Shown: piece after piece, positions 1 to 7,741 of the stretch
Layout of the letters: the number at the start of each line of letters is the position of its first letter
Position numbering within the stretch: the stretch's first letter is position 1
Source: Bacteroidota bacterium
GTDB taxonomy: Bacteria; Bacteroidota; Bacteroidia; Chitinophagales; Saprospiraceae
Assembly (NCBI GenBank): GCA_017858735.1
Contig: JAFMBH010000036.1
Location: 1 to 37,215, forward strand
Direction: 5' to 3'
DNA: 37,215 nt
Program-made: the position numbers and the translations under genes
The notes under the pieces: generated by a model
Told to the model about the DNA's origin: nothing
Databases searched by the model: none
The model's input: the letters and a program-made list of their open reading frames with translations, nothing else

Positions 1-2379
1 GCAGTAAATGGAAAAATACAGTATGAAAAATCATTTGGGAATCTTAGTTTATCTGATAAAACGCCTATAGACAATTCCTCCAGTTTTAATCTGGCCTCGT
101 TAACCAAACAATTCATTGGCCTGTTAACATTAAAAGTAAAAGAAAAATATCCCTTTAGCCTTGATGATCCTATACAGAAACACCTCCTTTCATTTCCTTA
201 TGCAAACATAAAAATAAAACATCTGCTATATCATACGTCTGGTCTTCAAGAATATTTTTATTGGGCAGAAAATCAAACCGGACCTTTAGATACCATTAAA
301 AACAACGAGGTGCTGGCATTTTTAGTCAATCAAAAGCCTGCCTTATTATTCCCACCAGGATCAAAATTCCAATATTGTAACACCGGTTATATCATTATGA
401 CCCTGGTTTTGGAAAAAATAACTGCAAAGCCAATCAATGAAATAATGGATCAATTTTTAATTCAACCCTTGAACCTGACAAATACAAAAATTCATACCAT
501 TAATACTTATCACTCCTTTCCAAACAGGGTGAAAGGATTTAAAGAGGAAAATGGAAAATTAGTGCAAAATGATTTGTATCGGATAGACGGTGTGTTTGGT
601 GACGGAAATTTATATTCTTCCGCAAACGATTTATTAAAATGGACAGAGACCTGGAAAAGGGAATTCTTAAAAGCTAAAAATACCCTGGAGGAAGCCTTCC
701 AACCTACTGTTTTAAATAATGGAAAATTATCAAATTATGGATTTGGTTTTCAGATAGATACCCTAAATATACAATACTCCCACACTGGATCATGGGTTGG
801 ATTTTACAATTATATGGCGACCAATTTGAAATCGAAGGAAACCATCATTTTATTAACGAATAATTCAAATCCTTCCGCATCCAGAGCTATTCAACAATGG
901 TTTAACCATAAAACGGTTGAATTTCAAAAAAGCACATTGATAACCAATGTGCGTATTATTGATGGTACAGGCCTACCCGAAAGAAAGGGTTCTCTCAGGA
1001 TTAAAGGAAATAAAATAGTAGAAATGGGTCTATTGAATCCATACATCGGGGAAGAAGTCATAGACGGGCAAAACAACATTTTAGCACCTGGTTTTATTGA
1101 TACTCATAGTCATCATGAGGGTGGATTAGAAGAAAATCTGGAAGCCCTACCTGTTTTAAGTCAGGGTATAACTACCATTTGTATTGGACAAGATGGCTTT
1201 AGCCAACCAATGGATTCTCTAAAAAACAGATATGCACAGCATAAACCTGCCATTAATTTACTTAGTTACACCGGACATGCCAGCTTGAGAATCAAACAAA
1301 TGGGATTAAGGGGATTATTTAGAACTGCCTCTGATAGAGAGGTAGAAAGTATGAAACTGGATCTGGAAAATGAACTAAAAAAAGGCTCCTTTGGTATTTC
1401 CACCGGTCTGGAATACGAGGAAGGCTTTTTCTCAAATAAAAATGAGGTTATTTCATTAGCTCAGATAGCGGCAAAATATAAAGCCCGATATATGAGCCAT
1501 ATAAGAAGCGAGGATATTCAAATTGAGAATGCGATAGATGAAATTATACAAATTGGAGCCCAGGTTAATCTGCCAGTTCAAATTTCACATATAAAAATTG
1601 CACAGAAAAGTAAGTGGGGAAATGCCCCTCAGATTATCCAGCAACTGCAATCAGCAAGGCAAAAGGGAGTCAAAATCAGTGCAGATATTTATCCTTATAC
1701 CTATTGGCAATCGACCATAAGAGTATTATTTCCAAATAGAGATTATGATAATCCTGCCGCGGCTGAATTTGCTGTTAATCAATTATTTGATCCCAGCGAA
1801 AGTATCTTATTACGCTTTGCTCCTAATAAGGATTATGTCGGAAAAACGATTTCCCAAATTGCTGAAATAAGAAAATCAACGGATGCTGAAACCTTACAAC
1901 GATTGGTAGCGGATGCCTCCCTTTTTGAGGAAAATAATCCCGATTATTCCGGCTCCATTGAAGGAATAATGGGTAAGGCGATGTCAGAAGAGGATCTGAA
2001 AACCTTTTTATCCTGGCCATTTACCAATGTCTGCTCTGATGGAGGATTTACTGGTCACCCGCGTGGAAGAGGAGCATTTCCCAGAATAATTTCAAATTAT
2101 GTAAGAAATCAGCCTTTACTCACTTTACCAACAGCCATTTACAAAATGACAGGTCTTTGTGCTGAAAACCTGGGATTAACAGATCGAGGCATACTAACAT
2201 CGGGAAATTTTGCTGATATGGTTCTTTTTAACCCTGCCATTATTCAAGATAAAGCAACCATTACTCAACCTCAAGCGCTGAGTGAAGGTATATTACAAGT
2301 TTGGGTAAATGGTATTTCCGTTTATAAAGACGGTAATTCTACACATCAATATCCAGGCATGGTTATAACCAGAAATTAA
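1..2379 (+). CDS. Serine hydrolase (beta-lactamase-like) fused to D-aminoacylase-type amidohydrolase, 5' partial
   Basis: The reading frame is open from base 1, so the gene starts left of the window; the ATG at 310 lies inside the first domain and is not the start. 792 residues are visible. The N-terminal part (to about nt 925) is a class-C beta-lactamase/D-aminopeptidase-like serine hydrolase: S33-L-T-K36, Y125-C-N127 and H261-T-G match the SxxK, YxN and KTG boxes. The second part is a D-aminoacylase/N-acyl-D-amino-acid deacylase amidohydrolase. It shows the metal motif H369-S-H371, a GQDG segment, SHIRSE and SHIK histidine motifs, and the late aspartate in CSDGG (D680). Family knowledge: such deacylases release D-amino acids from N-acyl forms. 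Inference: the first domain may cut D-amino-acid-containing peptides or esters and the second deacylates the product. No signal peptide can be judged because the start is missing. The stop overlaps the next ATG by one base, suggesting translational coupling. Confidence 0.85.
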   Translation, partial: AVNGKIQYEKSFGNLSLSDKTPIDNSSSFNLASLTKQFIGLLTLKVKEKYPFSLDDPIQKHLLSFPYANIKIKHLLYHTSGLQEYFYWAENQTGPLDTIKNNEVLAFLVNQKPALLFPPGSKFQYCNTGYIIMTLVLEKITAKPINEIMDQFLIQPLNLTNTKIHTINTYHSFPNRVKGFKEENGKLVQNDLYRIDGVFGDGNLYSSANDLLKWTETWKREFLKAKNTLEEAFQPTVLNNGKLSNYGFGFQIDTLNIQYSHTGSWVGFYNYMATNLKSKETIILLTNNSNPSASRAIQQWFNHKTVEFQKSTLITNVRIIDGTGLPERKGSLRIKGNKIVEMGLLNPYIGEEVIDGQNNILAPGFIDTHSHHEGGLEENLEALPVLSQGITTICIGQDGFSQPMDSLKNRYAQHKPAINLLSYTGHASLRIKQMGLRGLFRTASDREVESMKLDLENELKKGSFGISTGLEYEEGFFSNKNEVISLAQIAAKYKARYMSHIRSEDIQIENAIDEIIQIGAQVNLPVQISHIKIAQKSKWGNAPQIIQQLQSARQKGVKISADIYPYTYWQSTIRVLFPNRDYDNPAAAEFAVNQLFDPSESILLRFAPNKDYVGKTISQIAEIRKSTDAETLQRLVADASLFEENNPDYSGSIEGIMGKAMSEEDLKTFLSWPFTNVCSDGGFTGHPRGRGAFPRIISNYVRNQPLLTLPTAIYKMTGLCAENLGLTDRGILTSGNFADMVLFNPAIIQDKATITQPQALSEGILQVWVNGISVYKDGNSTHQYPGMVITRN

Positions 2380-2888
2380 TGGAGCCTTTACTAACGGAAC
2401 GATTAATATTAAGACCTTTTTCATTAGACAATGCAAAGGATATATTTGAATTAAACGGTGATCCTGATGTCATGAAATATACCGGGGATCAACCCTTTGG
2501 CAGCATAGCAGAAGCGAGGGAATTTATTTCAAATTATAATCATTTTGAAAAATGGAAAAGAGGCCGATATGGCGTATTTCTTCGTGAAAACAATACTTTT
2601 ATTGGTTGGTGTGGACTTAAATATCATGAAGATACCGGGGAAACGGATCTTGGTTATCGATTTAAAAAAGTATATTGGGGAAAAGGATATGGTACTGAAG
2701 CGGCCAGCATTTGTATAACAGATGGCTTTACCAGACTTCATTTACAGCGAATATATGCAGAAGCTTATACTGAAAATATTGGGTCAATAAGGATAATGGA
2801 AAAGGTAGGCATGAAGTTTCTAAAAGATACCATATTAGAGGGCGCACCAGGCAAGGTCTATGAAATACTAAAAACAAATTACAAATAA
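2379..2888 (+). CDS. GNAT family N-acetyltransferase (RimJ/RimL-like)
   Basis: A 169-residue single-domain acetyltransferase of the RimJ/RimL branch of GNAT. It opens with the typical TERLILRPF strand, and the acetyl-CoA-binding motif A is seen as YWGKGYGTEAA near residues 94-104. It ends with the N-x-x-S-x-R-I-M-E-K-V-G-M pattern usual for the family. Expected reaction: transfer of acetyl from acetyl-CoA to an amine on a protein N-terminus, amino acid or small molecule; the substrate cannot be read from sequence. Its ATG shares one base with the stop of the upstream fusion hydrolase (TAATG), so the two are probably translated together. A role in acetylating a freed amino compound is possible but only an inference from position. 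Confidence 0.88.
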   Translation: MEPLLTERLILRPFSLDNAKDIFELNGDPDVMKYTGDQPFGSIAEAREFISNYNHFEKWKRGRYGVFLRENNTFIGWCGLKYHEDTGETDLGYRFKKVYWGKGYGTEAASICITDGFTRLHLQRIYAEAYTENIGSIRIMEKVGMKFLKDTILEGAPGKVYEILKTNYK

Positions 2889-2901
2889 AGGAGGTCATAC
2901 C

Positions 2902-2933
2902 TTTGGGAACTTAAGTAAAAGTTATTACTTTAG
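2902..2933 (+). promoter_or_regulatory. Candidate Bacteroidota-type promoter
   Basis: TTTG at 2902-2905 is followed after 20 bases by TACTTTAG at 2926-2933. The known Bacteroidota sigma-ABfr consensus is TTTG, 19-21 bases, TAnnTTTG, so this is a full first box and 7 of 8 in the second. It would start transcription near 2940, about 50 bases before the oxidoreductase ATG at 2992. Only a pattern match. Confidence 0.42.
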
Positions 2934-2991
2934 ATAAGCTATTTACAGATAGCCAAATATAATTCTGTAAACATCAAAAACCTAAGTTAAA

Positions 2992-4449
2992 ATGCGAAAA
3001 AGCAAAAAGGCAGAAGAGTCCCGCCGGTCCTTTTTAAAAAAAGGAGTGGTAGCTTCCTCTTTTTTTATTGTTCCCAGATATGTTTTGGGTGGAACGGGTT
3101 ACACAGCACCCAGTGACCGATTAAACATTGCCGCCATTGGCGCAGGAGGAAAAGGCTCCAGTGATATTTTCAATGCCTCGGTAAAAGGTAGAGAAAGAAT
3201 TGCCGCCTTATGTGACGTAGATTTTTCGGGTAGTGCAAAAAAATCTGTTGCTAACTTTCCAGATGCCAAATTATACAAAGATTATCGGGTTATGCTCGAT
3301 GAGATGAAAGATATTGACGCTGTAACCATTTCTACACCTGATCATTCTCATGGGCCAGCGGCCATGTATGCCATGCAAAGAGGTAAACATGTTTATGTGC
3401 AAAAACCTATGGCTCATAATATTAGGGAAACAAGAATTATGACTGAGTTTGCGCGTAACAATAAAATTGTTACCCAGATGGGAAATCAGGGTGGATCAAA
3501 TCCACTGCTTGATTTAGTCAAAAAATGGGTTGATTCCGGCGTCATTGGGAAAGTAGCCAAAGTACAGGTTTGGACGAACAGACCTGTTTGGCCGCAGGGA
3601 GTTCCTTTACAGGCTCCAGATGAAAGTAAAAAACCGGCCGATCTGGACTGGAATTTATGGCTGGGACCAGGAAAAGAGACCGCTTATGTTCCTAATATGC
3701 ACCCTTTCAATTGGAGAGGTTGGTGGGAATACGGAACAGGAGCCTTAGGTGATGTTGGTTGCCATTTGATAGACATTCCTTTTAGAACTTTAGGACTTAA
3801 ATATCCAACGGATGCTGAGTGCAGTGTTGCTTCCGTTTTCAGTAAAATGTGGAATGCAGATTATAATCCTGAAGGATGTCCTCCCTCCTCTTTTATTACC
3901 CTTCATTTTGCTCCAACAACTAAAAATGATACGAAATTAGAATTAACATGGAGTGATGGAGGCATTAGACCTGCGCATCCAGAAATAATTCCTGAAAATA
4001 TGGATATTGGCGGAACAGATAGTGCAAATGGGGTTCTTATGATAGGTGAAAAAGGTATCATTTCTACCAATATCAATGATAGCTCACCAATGATGCCAAA
4101 GTTGTTCCTTTATGACGGTACCCAAGAATTTGGTCCAAATGCTGCCGATGTTGTAGAATCTGAATATGGCCATCAGCGTAAATGGGTGGAGGCTTGTAAA
4201 GCTGGCTTCAATAGCGCTGAGCACAAGGCACTTACCTCATCATTTGATTATGCCGGTCCAATGACAGAAACCGTTCTCATGGGTAATCTGGCTATAAGAA
4301 GCTATAATCTTAGAAAAGAGGTAAATGGTAAAATGCAGTTTTATGGCAGAAGAAAGTTACTTTGGGATGGTGCAAATATGAAAATCACCAATTTCGAAGA
4401 TGCCAACCAATTTGTAGGCAGAGAATATAGAAAAGGCTGGGAAATGTAA
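2992..4449 (+). CDS. Tat-exported Gfo/Idh/MocA family oxidoreductase
   Basis: A 485-residue NAD(P)-dependent sugar dehydrogenase-like protein. A twin-arginine signal is visible: S-R11-R12-S-F-L-K followed by a short hydrophobic stretch, so the protein is probably exported folded to the periplasm. The Rossmann fold begins at about residue 44 with IAAIGAGGKG; a TPDHSH segment near 115-120 and the catalytic-type KP motif (VQKPM, 136-140) follow. The rest is the usual C-terminal alpha/beta domain. The family oxidises or reduces sugar hydroxyls, and some exported members are glycosidases of the GH109 type or act in 3-keto-sugar chemistry; the exact substrate is unknown. It is monocistronic here, with a candidate promoter at 2902-2933 and a strong hairpin terminator just downstream. 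A DUF1080 3-keto-glycoside hydrolase-like gene lies far away at the right end of the window. Confidence 0.88.
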   Translation: MRKSKKAEESRRSFLKKGVVASSFFIVPRYVLGGTGYTAPSDRLNIAAIGAGGKGSSDIFNASVKGRERIAALCDVDFSGSAKKSVANFPDAKLYKDYRVMLDEMKDIDAVTISTPDHSHGPAAMYAMQRGKHVYVQKPMAHNIRETRIMTEFARNNKIVTQMGNQGGSNPLLDLVKKWVDSGVIGKVAKVQVWTNRPVWPQGVPLQAPDESKKPADLDWNLWLGPGKETAYVPNMHPFNWRGWWEYGTGALGDVGCHLIDIPFRTLGLKYPTDAECSVASVFSKMWNADYNPEGCPPSSFITLHFAPTTKNDTKLELTWSDGGIRPAHPEIIPENMDIGGTDSANGVLMIGEKGIISTNINDSSPMMPKLFLYDGTQEFGPNAADVVESEYGHQRKWVEACKAGFNSAEHKALTSSFDYAGPMTETVLMGNLAIRSYNLRKEVNGKMQFYGRRKLLWDGANMKITNFEDANQFVGREYRKGWEM

Positions 4450-4473
4450 TCCCCTTTTTGAAATGTAAATTTT

Positions 4474-4513
4474 AAAAGCCGCAGTATTTATAACATATTG
4501 CGGCTTTTTTTTT
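4474..4513 (+). terminator. Rho-independent terminator after the Gfo/Idh/MocA gene
   Basis: An inverted repeat pairs AAAAGCCGCA (4474-4483) with TGCGGCTTTT (4499-4508). Further A-T and G-U pairing continues inward, and the right arm runs into nine T residues (4505-4513). It starts 24 bases after the oxidoreductase stop. Because the left arm is preceded by A residues it could also work weakly for the toxin gene arriving from the other strand. Confidence 0.88.
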
Positions 4514-4555
4514 AAAATTCAATAGCTCTAATATTATCCCTTAGTTAGGTAGTAT

Positions 4556-4808
4556 CTATTTTCTGAGATAAGCTTCTATATCCATGTTATGATGTAATAT
4601 TCTGTCGATGTAAATAATTTCTGATGTTATCTTATAAAAAATAATATGTGATTTTACATTTATTCTTCTATGTCCCTTTTTAACAAAATCAATGGATTCA
4701 CCTATTTCTGAATTATTGCAAATTTCATTTATAACTTTATATATTTCTTCATAATATTTCATCTATGTACCTCAAAGCGAGTCGGCTTAATTCAAATTTG
4801 AAAATCAT
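4556..4808 (-). pseudogene. ParE/RelE-type toxin, broken by an internal deletion
   Basis: The ATG at 4808 overlaps the antitoxin stop in an ATGA junction, the classic parDE arrangement. This frame gives MIFKFELSRLALRYIDEI, a normal ParE N-terminus, then stops after 19 codons (TGA at 4749-4751). The rest of the toxin continues in another frame from 4762 to 4556, beginning KYYEEIYKVINEIC and carrying the ParE-like GESIDFVKKGHRRI and IIFYKI segments. The frame-2 stretch has a TAG directly before its first ATG, so it cannot be extended upstream. Compared with intact family members (W-x-Y-T-x3-W-x3-Q-A region, from family knowledge), about 14 residues between IDEI and YY are missing and the frame is shifted, so one short out-of-frame deletion explains everything. 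The product would be an inactive ribosome/gyrase-type toxin remnant. A 68-residue product starting at 4762 could still be made but lacks the first helix. Confidence 0.8.
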
Positions 4809-5050
4809 TCTTGATATCTTTGATTAAGATCCTTTAAGTGTTTCATTGGATCAAAGTTATCAAGGTAACCACTCCTCTCTCCAGCTTCAATGGCTTCCCG
4901 AAGGATTTTAATTTTTTGTTCTCTTTCATCAACGAGTCTCAAACCCTCTCTAATTACTTCACCAGCGGAAGAATATCTGTCTGTTTCTATGCTTTTTTCA
5001 GTGATACGTTCGAAATAATCCCCTAAGGTAACAGATTTATTTTTTGACAT
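4805..5050 (-). CDS. ParD-like (CopG/RHH) antitoxin
   Basis: An 81-residue protein starting MSKNKSVTLGDYFERI, typical of ParD: a beta strand for the ribbon-helix-helix DNA-binding fold, then helices with RYSSAGEVIREGLRLVDERE, and a charged C-terminal toxin-binding tail. I chose the ATG at 5050 because a longer frame reaches only a TTG at 5074 inside a palindrome, and family members begin at this methionine. It would bind and neutralise a ParE toxin and repress its own promoter. A perfect 9-bp inverted repeat lies 17 bases upstream and is a plausible operator. The partner toxin, overlapping by ATGA, is frame-broken, so the antitoxin appears orphaned while its own frame is fully intact. Confidence 0.85.
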   Translation of the reverse strand: MSKNKSVTLGDYFERITEKSIETDRYSSAGEVIREGLRLVDEREQKIKILREAIEAGERSGYLDNFDPMKHLKDLNQRYQE

Positions 5051-5066
5051 ATTCCATTTTTCTAAA

Positions 5067-5085
5067 AATACCAAAGTTTGGTATT
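5067..5085. promoter_or_regulatory. Palindrome, probable ParD autoregulatory operator
   Basis: A perfect inverted repeat AATACCAAA-g-TTTGGTATT, with 9-bp arms around one central base, lies 17 bases upstream of the antitoxin ATG (5050, minus strand). ParD-family antitoxins are known to bind palindromic sites in their own promoters. Position and symmetry fit that role; binding is inferred. Confidence 0.6.
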
Positions 5086-5543
5086 AAAAGCAAGAATTTT
5101 ATTTTAATATCTTAGAATGAATGACCTGATATCAGCTGAAAAATAGAACTAAGAACTTAGAATGGATGATGTCTTATATAAATAAAAAAACAAAAGACTC
5201 TTCACCCACCCTATAGACTCTAATTATCAAATCGTCTTATTTTAAAGATGGAAATGAAAACTTATGATTCAAATTCAAACAAAAAATCAAAAAAAGCCAG
5301 GAATCAAATGAATCACAGTTCAGACAATAATCATATACTCGATGTACAAAACAGTCGACATAGATGAGTAAAAAAGAAATTACCCTTTAAAAAAATCCAG
5401 ATCGTTTTAAAACAGGTAAAACTAATGGCCACCTTTTAATAATCAACTTTATCACTTGAAAATTATGCTTTAAATATAATTACCTCTAAAAATATCCAAT
5501 TAAAATAACAATAAACTCGCCCCCACTCTTCCCTCTCTTTTTC
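5086..5543. other. Gene-free stretch between the parDE remnant and the MFS gene
   Basis: About 460 bases, AT-rich, with stops in all frames; I find no credible gene, RNA or mobile-element end. Only very short frames exist (for example an 8-codon frame near 5365). The 15-mer TCAAATCGTCTTATT at 5227-5241 is repeated exactly at 5544-5558, where it encodes the last codons and stop of the MFS transporter on the minus strand. A smaller repeat CTTAGAATG occurs at 5111-5119 and 5156-5164. Likely decayed DNA, perhaps including a duplicated 3' end of the MFS gene. Confidence 0.55.
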
Positions 5544-6776
5544 TCAAATCGTCTTATTCCTAATGATTGGTTTTGCCCAAAAACTGATGAATAACAAATA
5601 CCCAAAGGCTAAGAATATAAGAAGCATTCCTTCTCTTAATCCAATTGCGTCCTTTAATATGCCTATCACCAAAGAAAAAAGGGCCCCACCTGCAATGGCG
5701 GAACATAAAATGCCGGTAAAACTGCCATGATTTTCTGTTACACTATTTAAGGCCAGTGAAATAATGATGGAATACATGACTGATAAGCAAAATCCTAAAG
5801 CTGGAAATCCCCAAAGGGCCATGTTTACATTTCCCCATAAGGTCAATGCTAAAATGAGTATTCCTGAGACAGTGAAAATTCTTAATACCAGCTTACTATC
5901 CATTATTTTCAATAATAATAAACCTAAAGCGCATCCTATAGTCATGAAACCCCAAAATTTTCCGACCGTAGCAGCTCCCTCTATTGACGGATTTAAACCA
6001 TGATAGGTTCTCAGGAATTCTGAAATCCAGTTAGCAATTCCTTGCTCAACCCCTACATAACAAAACATAGCTATGGTATAAATCCAAATAAGTCGTGATT
6101 TAAATAATGAAATAAAAACGGCCTTCTCCCCCATTTTCTCATCCTCCTTCCTTTCTACCGGAGGAAATGAAATGAAAAATATTCCTAATACCATAGCTAA
6201 ACTTATCACCGAGAAAACCCAATAAAGCGATACCCATGAAAATGAATCCAGGGTCAAATTGGACAATAAGCTAAAAAACCAGGAGGTATGGCTGCCTGAT
6301 ACTTCTAGATGTTGCACCAAATAAATGTAAAAATATGGACTTAAAAAGGAAGCGACACCAAATAATAATTGGGCCATAACAGAATAAAATGCAAAATTAG
6401 ATTCCCCACCGGTTATTCTTAATAGCGGATTTATGACCACTTGTAACATGGCCATAGAAGATCCTATCAGAAAAAGGGATATTAAAAATACGTTATAAAA
6501 AGGAAAAAGAGCAAATAAGAAAGAGCCACCAAAAGAAAGGATCCAGGCACCCAGCATACACCATTTATCGCCATATTTTTCAATCAATATACCCGATGGT
6601 ATAGACATAATACCATAAGCTATGAAAAATGAAAAGGGTAAAAGTCCTGTGGTAAAACCATTTAACTCAAAATTATCCGTCACCGCAGGTATGATGGAAC
6701 CTAAAATATTGGTGATGAAAGAAATAATAAAAAATATAAGAAATACCACATAAATCAGGTAATGATATTTTTTCAT
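5544..6776 (-). CDS. MFS sugar transporter (FHS/GluP-like)
   Basis: A 410-residue polytopic membrane protein with about 12 hydrophobic segments and a hydrophilic loop near mid-length (VERKEDEKMGEK), as in major facilitator proteins. The early PSGILIEKYGDKW segment is the MFS loop 2-3 motif. QVVINPLLRITGGE followed by AQLLFGVASFLSP resembles the FHS branch, whose known members import fucose, glucose/galactose or N-acetylglucosamine with protons. I use ATG at 6776; a TTG two codons upstream overlaps the ROK stop and is less likely. The start is 2 bases after the ROK kinase stop, so transporter and kinase form one operon for uptake and phosphorylation of a hexose. GlcNAc is favoured by the nearby hexosaminidase and NagX, but the substrate is inferred. 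Confidence 0.85.
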   Translation of the reverse strand: MKKYHYLIYVVFLIFFIISFITNILGSIIPAVTDNFELNGFTTGLLPFSFFIAYGIMSIPSGILIEKYGDKWCMLGAWILSFGGSFLFALFPFYNVFLISLFLIGSSMAMLQVVINPLLRITGGESNFAFYSVMAQLLFGVASFLSPYFYIYLVQHLEVSGSHTSWFFSLLSNLTLDSFSWVSLYWVFSVISLAMVLGIFFISFPPVERKEDEKMGEKAVFISLFKSRLIWIYTIAMFCYVGVEQGIANWISEFLRTYHGLNPSIEGAATVGKFWGFMTIGCALGLLLLKIMDSKLVLRIFTVSGILILALTLWGNVNMALWGFPALGFCLSVMYSIIISLALNSVTENHGSFTGILCSAIAGGALFSLVIGILKDAIGLREGMLLIFLAFGYLLFISFWAKPIIRNKTI

Positions 6777-6778
6777 AA

Positions 6779-7621
6779 TCAATTTTCATTAAAAGTTAAG
6801 GCAGCAGCTCCCAGAATCGCTATTTCTGGTAAATCAGAAACTTTAATCTCTAAGTTGGAAATCGTTTTAGGATACGGAAAATCAAGCAAAGCTTTTCTCA
6901 TTTCTTTTTCAAAAAATGAATAAGCCGCTGATAAAGAGCCACCCAAAATAATTACTTCAGGATCGATAGCGAGCAATAAAATTTTCAAATATTGACCTAA
7001 ATGATGACCATATTCCTCATACATTTTTAGCGCCTTTTCATCTCCGTTTTTAGCTTGCTCGAAAACAGCTAAACCGTCCGTTTGCTTGTATAAATTAAAG
7101 AACTGTCCGGAACAGTAATATTCAATATATTTATCTAAATAAGGAATCATTCCAAATTCTCCGGCGCCTGTATTTTTGCCGGAATATAGTTTAGAATTCA
7201 AAATAAGACCGGTACCAACGCCCGAGCCCAAGGTAACAGCGGCAATATGATTATAATCTTTCCCCAATCCAAAATGTTTTTCACCAACAGCAAAGCAATT
7301 TGCATCATTATTGATGTAAATTGGCACAGAAAAGTGTTTTTCAAGGATACTTTTTAACGGAACTTCCTTCCAGGATGGAATATTAATAACATCATAAATC
7401 ATACCATTTTTAGTATCAACCACAGAGGGCACCCCCAATCCAATGGCCATAGTATCATAATTAAATAGCTTTTCCATGAGTTGAAGAAGCGTTTTTAATG
7501 CCTGGTCATAGTCGCCATCAGATGGTGTTTTCTCAGAAAACATCAAACTAACCTTTTCATTTGCAACACGACCTGCTCTCATCTGCGTTGCACCTATATC
7601 GACACCCATTACATTTTCCAT
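6779..7621 (-). CDS. ROK family sugar kinase (zinc-motif-less variant)
   Basis: A 280-residue ROK-family kinase. The N-terminal phosphate-binding DIGAT is at residues 8-12, the catalytic aspartate is D106 in INNDAN, and the second phosphate loop is LGSGVGTGLI (131-140). A C-terminal IILGGSL adenosine-type motif is also present. The usual ROK zinc site (GH...CxCGxxGC) is not intact: the histidine position is M158 in EFGMIP, and of the cysteines only C170 (YYCSG) remains. Such a shortened version is, to my knowledge, seen in other Bacteroidota ROK proteins, so it need not mean inactivity. It lacks an N-terminal HTH, arguing for kinase rather than repressor. Expected reaction: ATP-dependent 6-phosphorylation of glucose, GlcNAc or a related hexose in the cytoplasm. 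First gene of a two-gene unit with the MFS transporter. Confidence 0.86.
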   Translation of the reverse strand: MENVMGVDIGATQMRAGRVANEKVSLMFSEKTPSDGDYDQALKTLLQLMEKLFNYDTMAIGLGVPSVVDTKNGMIYDVINIPSWKEVPLKSILEKHFSVPIYINNDANCFAVGEKHFGLGKDYNHIAAVTLGSGVGTGLILNSKLYSGKNTGAGEFGMIPYLDKYIEYYCSGQFFNLYKQTDGLAVFEQAKNGDEKALKMYEEYGHHLGQYLKILLLAIDPEVIILGGSLSAAYSFFEKEMRKALLDFPYPKTISNLEIKVSDLPEIAILGAAALTFNEN

Positions 7622-7716
7622 AGTACTTTTTTTATAAATTCACCCTTAAGATATAGGAATAAAGTTACTTTTTGGCTTTTACTCACTTTTTTAATACGAT
7701 GAGTGTATAATTCTTT

Positions 7717-7724
7717 TACTTTTG
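7717..7724 (+). promoter_or_regulatory. Possible -7 box for the HAD gene
   Basis: TACTTTTG fits the Bacteroidota -7 consensus TAnnTTTG exactly and lies 17 bases before the HAD ATG at 7742, in the 120-base divergent gap to the ROK gene. No TTTG is present at the expected -33 position, so support is weak. Confidence 0.3.
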
Positions 7725-7741
7725 CCACATAATTGTAAATA

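Noticed and set aside
310-312. ATG at 310 as the start of the fusion protein
   Set aside because: The same frame is open to base 1 and encodes the SxxK box of the hydrolase domain, so the real start lies outside the window.
2887-2904. AAAGG...CCTTT short inverted repeat after the GNAT gene
   Set aside because: Five-base arms with no T-run; too weak to call a terminator.
4556-4762. 68-codon toxin as a complete small gene
   Set aside because: It lacks the ParE N-terminal helix, which is present in another frame just upstream and joined to the antitoxin by ATGA.
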